64,000 nucleotides of DNA, taken from the NCBI GenBank assembly GCA_965261455.1, contig OZ253453.1, positions 186,001 to 250,000 on the forward strand, given 5' to 3'. The DNA comes from DAOUKH01 sp965261455. Lineage in GTDB: Bacteria; Chloroflexota; Dehalococcoidia; SHYB01. Position 1 is the first letter of the stretch. Each line of letters opens with the position of its first letter. The position numbers and the translations under genes are program-made. Positions 59,717 to 64,000 of this stretch are shown here, one piece after another. The notes beneath the pieces were generated by a model that did no database searches, was not told where the DNA came from, and was given only the letters and a program-made list of their open reading frames with translations.

Positions 59717-60118
59717 CTAGGTTGCTACGCGGGTGATGCCGTAGTAGTCGTCGCTGTCGAGGATGCGTTGGAGGGATTTGGGCTGGATGAGACGGGCGTC
59801 CATGATGCCGATGCCGCAGTCGGTGAGGTATTGGCTCAGTTGCTCGACGTCCAGCGGCTTGTTCTGGTAGACGAGCAGGAGGCGGAAGACGGCCTCGCGT
59901 ACGGGGAGGTTCGGGTTCACGAAGCCCTCGATCTGGGCGAGGTCGGCCATGGAGGGGACCGACTTGCGGCGGCGCTTGGTGGTCGTCGCGTCAGCGCGGG
60001 CAGCGATCATTTCTTCCAGCGAGCGCCGGTTGCGCTCGTACCACCCCTCGTCGATTCGGTAGGCGGGCGGCGCTCCGTCCGTGGGGGTTTCGAGGCCGGT
60101 CCCTTTCAGTTGCGTCAT
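59717..60118 (-). CDS. conserved hypothetical protein
   Basis: 133-residue soluble protein. The N-terminal half is charged and low in complexity (ADATTTKRRRKS), and the C-terminal half is a helical domain (REAVFRLLLVYQNKPLDVEQLSQYLTD as two helices, then IQPKSLQRILDSDDYYGI). No signal or membrane segment. No family recognised. It starts 60 nt after... the moeA gene's stop lies 60 nt downstream in map position, on the same strand, so the two may be co-transcribed with moeA first. Confidence 0.6.
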   Translation of the reverse strand: MTQLKGTGLETPTDGAPPAYRIDEGWYERNRRSLEEMIAARADATTTKRRRKSVPSMADLAQIEGFVNPNLPVREAVFRLLLVYQNKPLDVEQLSQYLTDCGIGIMDARLIQPKSLQRILDSDDYYGITRVAT

Positions 60119-60177
60119 GGGTTCGCGTGCTCCTGGGTTACGGTTCCTGCGCGCCGGCGTGGTTCCGGCGGGTGCGG

Positions 60178-61533
60178 TTACAAGTTTTCTTCGGGCCAGT
60201 CGAGCATCTGGACGGTGACCACTTCGCCGGCGTGCTTGACGGGGATGTCTTCGGGGCAGATGGCGAGACCGTTGGCCCTGGCCATCGAGGTCAGCACGCC
60301 GGAGCTCTGGTTTCCGGTGAGCCTCGCGTGGTACTCCCCGCCGCGGCGGGTGACGACGGCGCGGGCGTAGACCCGTCGCTCGTCGGTATTGTAAATGGGT
60401 TCGTCGAGGATGGCCTGGACGGTGGGCTTGTCGAAGCGGGTCTTGCCCAGGGCCTTGAGGATGGCGGGGCGAGCGAACTGCTCGAAGGCGACGAGCGCGC
60501 TCACGGGGTTGCCGGGGAGCCCGAGGTGGGGAACGCGGCGCTCGGACCCGTCGGCGGCACGGGCGCGCAGCGCCCCGAACGCGAGCGGCTTCGCGGGGCG
60601 CATCCGCACCGTCCAGAAGTCGATATCGCCCTCTTCCATGAGGACGTCCTTGACGATGTCGTAGTCGCCGCGGGAGACGCCGGCCGTGGTCAACACAATG
60701 TCGGCTTCGATGGCTTCGGAGAGCCGTCCCTTGAGCGACGCGAGGTTGTCCCGCGCGGTCTCCAGGGTCAGGGGGATGCCGCCGCAGGCCGACACGGCTG
60801 CGGCGATGGAGAAGCCGTTGCTGTTATAGATCTTGCCGGGCGTGAGGGGCAGGGGCGGCTCGACGAGCTCGTCGCCGGTGGTGAGGACGGCGACGACGGG
60901 CCGACGGATGACGGCGGCGTGGTCGAAGCCGAGCGAGGCGAGGACGCCGACCTCCGCGGGTCCGAGTGTCGTGCCTCGGGGAAGGACGGTCTCGCCCGCG
61001 GCGATGTCCTCGCCGGCGAGGCGGATGTTCTCGCCCACGTCGGCGGCGGCGAGCACGTTGACCTCGCCGGCGACCCGCCCGCCGCGCTCGATGCGTTCAA
61101 GCTCGTCGGTCTCCTCGAACGGGACGACGGCGTCGGCGCCTTGGGGTATGACGGCGCCGGTCATGATGCGGATAGCCTCTCCTTGGCCTACGGCGCGGCT
61201 GGGAGGCGCGCCGGCGGGGGCCTCGGCGACCACGCGGAGCGTCACGCCCGCGGCGGGGCCGGCGGCCTGCACATCGGCGGCGCGCACGGCGTAACCGTCC
61301 ATGGAGGAGTTGGCGTGGGGGGGCACGTCGAAGGGGGCGCGCACGTCCTCGGCGAGGACCTGTCCCAGCGCGTCGAGTAGCGGCTTGCGCTCAGGCCCAA
61401 GCGGGGAGACGTAGTCGAGGATGCGCGCCAAGGCCTCCTCGACGGTGAGCCATGACGGAATCTTGGGCATTCCGGCGTGCGCGCGCCGGTCGTGGGCGTG
61501 CCGGTTTCCGGAATGTTTGTGAACTGAAGTCAT
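60178..61533 (-). CDS. moeA: molybdopterin molybdenumtransferase MoeA
   Basis: 451 residues. MoeA inserts molybdate into adenylated molybdopterin. PHANSSMDGYAVRAADV, MTGAVIPQGADAVVPFEET, TTGDELVEP, NSNGFSIAAAVSACGG, GVSRGDYDIVKDVL and LPGNPVSALVAFEQFARP are all standard. The ATG at 61533 is listed; MPKIPSWLTVEEAL at 61470 is a good alternative because the first 21 residues are His/Arg-rich and unlike the family. It would supply the molybdenum enzymes at 3660 and 38119. Confidence 0.94.
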   Translation of the reverse strand: MTSVHKHSGNRHAHDRRAHAGMPKIPSWLTVEEALARILDYVSPLGPERKPLLDALGQVLAEDVRAPFDVPPHANSSMDGYAVRAADVQAAGPAAGVTLRVVAEAPAGAPPSRAVGQGEAIRIMTGAVIPQGADAVVPFEETDELERIERGGRVAGEVNVLAAADVGENIRLAGEDIAAGETVLPRGTTLGPAEVGVLASLGFDHAAVIRRPVVAVLTTGDELVEPPLPLTPGKIYNSNGFSIAAAVSACGGIPLTLETARDNLASLKGRLSEAIEADIVLTTAGVSRGDYDIVKDVLMEEGDIDFWTVRMRPAKPLAFGALRARAADGSERRVPHLGLPGNPVSALVAFEQFARPAILKALGKTRFDKPTVQAILDEPIYNTDERRVYARAVVTRRGGEYHARLTGNQSSGVLTSMARANGLAICPEDIPVKHAGEVVTVQMLDWPEENL

Positions 61534-61706
61534 GGCCTAGACGCGGGAGCGTGGAGGGGGCCGTCGCCCTCCAATTCTAGAGGATGCCGCTGGTAGGGTC
61601 TAGGGGAGATGTCTTAGGCTCGGTCCGGCCCGCAGCAGCGGCCCTCATTCACCACCGTTGCTGAGCGCGGCTCGAAGTTCAGGTCGTACGGCTGACGTCG
61701 GGGAAC

Positions 61707-61742
61707 TTGTTCCGTGGCAAGGTGGGGAATACAATCGACGCA
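61707..61742 (+). promoter_or_regulatory. leaderless-type promoter of the glycine cleavage operon
   Basis: TTGTTC (61707-61712), a 17-nt spacer, and TACAAT (61730-61735) are followed only 6 nt later by the gcvT ATG (61742). Transcription would start at the A of ATG. There is no Shine-Dalgarno in the intervening 6 nt, which supports a leaderless mRNA. Confidence 0.55.
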
Positions 61743-62848
61743 TGGCGGGATCCGGCGGTTCCGGCGATCTCAGACGGCTCGCACTGCATGAGCGCCATGA
61801 GGCGCTCGGCGCCCGCTTCGCACCTTTCGCCGGCTGGGAGATGCCGCTCCAGTACCAGGGCATTGTCGGCGAGCACCAGGCCGTGCGCGAGCGCGCCGGC
61901 GTCTTTGACGTGTCGCACCTCGCACGCGCTTGGGCGCGGGGGCCGCAGGCGGCCTCGCTGCTGCGCTCGGTGACGACTTTCGACGTGACCACGCTGCCGG
62001 CGGGCAAGGCGCACTACTCCCTGTATTGCAACGAGGCTGGGGGTATCGAGGACGATGTCTTCATCTACCACCTGCCCGGCGAGCGCTGGCTGGTGGTCCA
62101 CAACGCCGCCAACGCGGACAAGGACTTCAAACGCCTGCGCGCCGCCGTCTCCGACGCCTCCGAGGTCACGGCGGAGACGGTGATGCTGGCCGTACAGGGC
62201 CCGGACGCGGTCGCGCTGCTCAGCAGCGTTGTCGACGAGGGCTTCGCGGCGCTCGAACCGCGTGACTGCGCGGAGTTGGACTGGCAGGGCACGTCCGTGC
62301 TCGTGGCCCGCACCGGCTACACCGGCGAGGACGGCGGCGAGTGCATCGTCGGCGCCGACCACGCCGCAGCGTTGTGGGACGCCTTGATCGCGGGCGGCGC
62401 GACTCCCGCCGGCCTCGGCGCGCGCGACACGCTGCGTCTGGAGGCGGCGCTGCCGCTGCATGGCAACGACATCGACGAGACCACACATCCTTACGAGGCG
62501 GGTCTCGGCTTCGCCGTGAGCCTCGACGACGGAGCGCCCTTTACGGGCCGCGAGGCGCTCGTCGAGGCGAAGGCGCGGCCCCCTACGCGGCGGCTCGCTC
62601 ATCTATCGGCACGGGACCGCGGCGTGCTGAGGGCGGGCTACGAGGTGCGCGCACCGGACTGCGGGGAACCCGTCGCGCGGCTTAGCAGCGGAACCTTTAG
62701 CCCCAGCTTGCGCGTGGGCATTGGCATGGCTTATCTTCCCGTCGAGCTTGCGAGGCCCGGCGTCATGCTCGAGGTCGACGTGCGGGGCCGCGCACTCCCG
62801 GTCGAGGTCGTGCGCCGGCCATTCTACCGAAAGCCGAGGCAGTCATGA
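61742..62848 (+). CDS. gcvT: glycine cleavage system T protein (aminomethyltransferase)
   Basis: 368 residues from ATG 61742. T-protein transfers the aminomethyl group of lipoyl-H to tetrahydrofolate, releasing ammonia. LHERHEALGARFAPFAGWEM, VFDVSHLARAWARG, YSLYCNEAGGIEDDVFIY, ARTGYTGEDGGECIV, LEAALPLHGNDID and PYEAGLGFAV are typical. The family's more common MPV(Q/K)Y is MPLQY here. It overlaps gcvH by 4 nt. Confidence 0.94.
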   Translation: MAGSGGSGDLRRLALHERHEALGARFAPFAGWEMPLQYQGIVGEHQAVRERAGVFDVSHLARAWARGPQAASLLRSVTTFDVTTLPAGKAHYSLYCNEAGGIEDDVFIYHLPGERWLVVHNAANADKDFKRLRAAVSDASEVTAETVMLAVQGPDAVALLSSVVDEGFAALEPRDCAELDWQGTSVLVARTGYTGEDGGECIVGADHAAALWDALIAGGATPAGLGARDTLRLEAALPLHGNDIDETTHPYEAGLGFAVSLDDGAPFTGREALVEAKARPPTRRLAHLSARDRGVLRAGYEVRAPDCGEPVARLSSGTFSPSLRVGIGMAYLPVELARPGVMLEVDVRGRALPVEVVRRPFYRKPRQS

Positions 62849-63249
62849 CGATGGCCCACGAGATCCCCGACAACCTCCTCTTCACGTCGAATCACGAGTG
62901 GTTGCGCCGCGACGAGCAGAGCCCGGACGAGGCGACGACGGGCATCACGGACTTTGCCCAGGACCAGCTCGGCGACGTGGTCTACGTCGATCTCCCCGCC
63001 GAGGGGGACGAGGTCACCGCCGGGGAACGGTGCGGCGAGATTGAGTCCACGAAGACGGTCTGCGACCTCTACGCTCCGGTCAGCGGCAAGGTGATCGCAG
63101 CCAACGGGGAGTTGGAGGACCGTCCGCAGCTGGTCAACGAGTCGCCCTACGGCGAGGGCTGGCTGATCCGCGTGCGCATCGCGGACGAGGCGGAGATCGA
63201 GGGCCTGCTCGACGCCGCCGCGTACCGCGCGCAGCTTCCGGCGAGTTAG
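62845..63249 (+). CDS. gcvH: glycine cleavage system H protein
   Basis: 134-residue lipoyl carrier. FTSNHEWLRRD, GITDFAQDQLGDVVYVDLP, GEIESTKTVCDLYAPVSG (lipoyl-Lys in the ESTK motif) and ELEDRPQLVNESPYGEGW are standard. ATG overlaps the gcvT stop (ATGA). The Lys and its surroundings are intact, so the protein should be functional as a lipoate carrier between P, T and L proteins. Confidence 0.96.
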   Translation: MTMAHEIPDNLLFTSNHEWLRRDEQSPDEATTGITDFAQDQLGDVVYVDLPAEGDEVTAGERCGEIESTKTVCDLYAPVSGKVIAANGELEDRPQLVNESPYGEGWLIRVRIADEAEIEGLLDAAAYRAQLPAS

Positions 63250-63252
63250 ACG

Positions 63253-64000
63253 TTGACGCCGCTCACCGGGTCTCCTCATCCCTACATCCCTGCCACCGAG
63301 GCGGACCGCGCGCGTATGCTGGAGCGCGTTGGGGTCGCCGACGTCGACGCACTGTTCGCCGACCTGCCCGCAGCCCTTCGCGATCCGGCTATCGACCTGC
63401 CGCCGTCCCTCACCGAGCCGGAGCTGATCGCGTTGCTGGAGGAACGCGCGGCCGCGAACGTCGGCCCTTCACGGCCAAACTTCCTCGGCGCCGGCGCGTA
63501 CCGGCGCTCTATCCCGGCCGTCACCGGCCACCTGGCCGGGCGTTCCGAGTTCGTCACCGCATACACGCCCTACCAGCCGGAGATCAGCCAGGGCACGCTG
63601 CAATCCGCGTTCGAGTACCAGTCGGTGGTTTGCGAGCTGACTGGGATGGACGTGTCCAACACCGGCCTCTACGACGTGGCCAGCGCTACCGCCGAGGCCT
63701 GCCTTCTCGCGGCGCGGGCCACGAAGCGCGGCGCGGTCGCGCTGCTTGAACCGATGCATCCCGGGACCGCCGAGGTGGTGCGTACCTATGCCCGCGGCGC
63801 CAGGCTGCGGGTCGACATGGTGTCGTCGGCGGATGCGATGAACGAGGAGCACGCCTGTCTGGTGGCCCAGCAGCCGGACTTCCTCGGCATGATCGCGGAC
63901 CTCGAACCGCTCGCCGTGGCGGCGCATGCCGCCGGGGCGCTGTTCGTGACGGCCGCCGATCCCTTCGCGCTGGGACTGCTCCGCGCGCCGGGCGACGCGG
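63253..64000 (+). CDS. gcvPA: glycine dehydrogenase subunit 1 (GcvPA), 5' part
   Basis: Partial; it runs off the window end. HPYIPATEADRARMLERVGV is the N-terminal signature; NFLGAGAYRRSIPAVTG, FVTAYTPYQPEISQGTLQ and EYQSVVCELTGMDVSNTGLY match the two-subunit (PA/PB) P protein. The start is TTG at 63253, 3 nt after the gcvH stop; the next ATG (63316) would remove the conserved YIP motif. A gcvPB gene is expected just downstream, outside the window. Confidence 0.9.
   Translation, partial: MTPLTGSPHPYIPATEADRARMLERVGVADVDALFADLPAALRDPAIDLPPSLTEPELIALLEERAAANVGPSRPNFLGAGAYRRSIPAVTGHLAGRSEFVTAYTPYQPEISQGTLQSAFEYQSVVCELTGMDVSNTGLYDVASATAEACLLAARATKRGAVALLEPMHPGTAEVVRTYARGARLRVDMVSSADAMNEEHACLVAQQPDFLGMIADLEPLAVAAHAAGALFVTAADPFALGLLRAPGDA

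Noticed and set aside
1..64000. tRNA, rRNA, CRISPR arrays, integrases, transposases
   Set aside because: I looked for T-loop/anticodon patterns, spaced short repeats and recombinase motifs and found none I could support.

Overview
The window is high-GC bacterial chromosome, densely coded on both strands. Its gene content suggests a heterotroph that degrades organic acids. It carries four CaiB/BaiF (family III) CoA-transferases, three of them head-to-tail double-domain fusions, and two CitE/HpcH-type lyases. It also has several metal-dependent amidohydrolases, SDR dehydrogenases, enoyl-CoA hydratases, a luciferase-like flavin monooxygenase and an F420-type (Ddn) reductase. This paralogue profile resembles the SAR202/Dehalococcoidia side of Chloroflexota. 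That assignment is an inference from gene families only; there is no rRNA or other phylogenetic marker in the window.

Layout. 1-11.9 kb: the tail of a D-aminoacylase-like gene, a UvrD-type helicase in lower-GC DNA, an orphan xanthine-dehydrogenase-type molybdenum subunit sharing a symmetric divergent promoter with a SemiSWEET, then Ddn, luciferase-like, SnoaL-like, cupin, crotonase and amidohydrolase genes. 11.9-19.1 kb: HicAB, a fused CoA-transferase, lipoprotein, SDR, epimerase, D-aminoacylase. 19.2-21.4 kb: a lower-GC type II restriction-modification pair. 21.6-32.5 kb: the CoA-transferase and CitE-type lyase cluster, interrupted by a Cys-rich nuclease-like gene and VapBC. 32.5-37.9 kb: acylphosphatase, a tandemly duplicated nuclease-like protein lying next to a truncated amidohydrolase, an amidohydrolase and an acyl-CoA ligase. 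38.1-41.7 kb: a sulfite-oxidase-like protein with a flavin reductase, a cupin, and two methyltransferases that both show frameshifts. 41.7-47.4 kb: an ABC-2 exporter, NfeD plus stomatin, TldD. 47.4-49.2 kb: a lower-GC cassette of two DUF488 proteins and a dual-OB-type protein. 49.2-51.4 kb: a Cld/HemQ-like gene, an ArsC/Spx-like gene with an in-frame TGA, DUF309, and HigBA. 51.5-61.5 kb: epimerase, lipoproteins, YjbQ, hydratases, a membrane Fe-S oxidoreductase and MoeA, with an intergenic repeat family. 61.7-64 kb: gcvT-gcvH-gcvPA, cut by the window end.

The most notable observation is at 49618-49962 on the minus strand. Translation of an ArsC/Spx-family protein is interrupted only by TGA at codon 12, exactly where the first cysteine of the CxxC motif belongs. 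The 7-bp stem with a 3-nt loop 16 nt downstream fits the bacterial SECIS pattern, so this is a strong candidate selenoprotein (U-T-S-C motif). The Sec machinery itself is not in the window.

The genes work together in a few visible ways. CoA-transferases, CitE-type lyases, crotonases and SDRs suggest activation and cleavage of C4-C6 acids. MoeA would serve the two molybdenum proteins. The glycine cleavage genes form a compact operon that appears to start from a leaderless promoter. Nearly all accessory or defence-like genes (helicase, R-M, Cys-rich nuclease-like protein, duplicated nuclease-like protein, DUF488 cassette) sit in DNA visibly less GC-rich than the metabolic backbone, which suggests horizontal gain.
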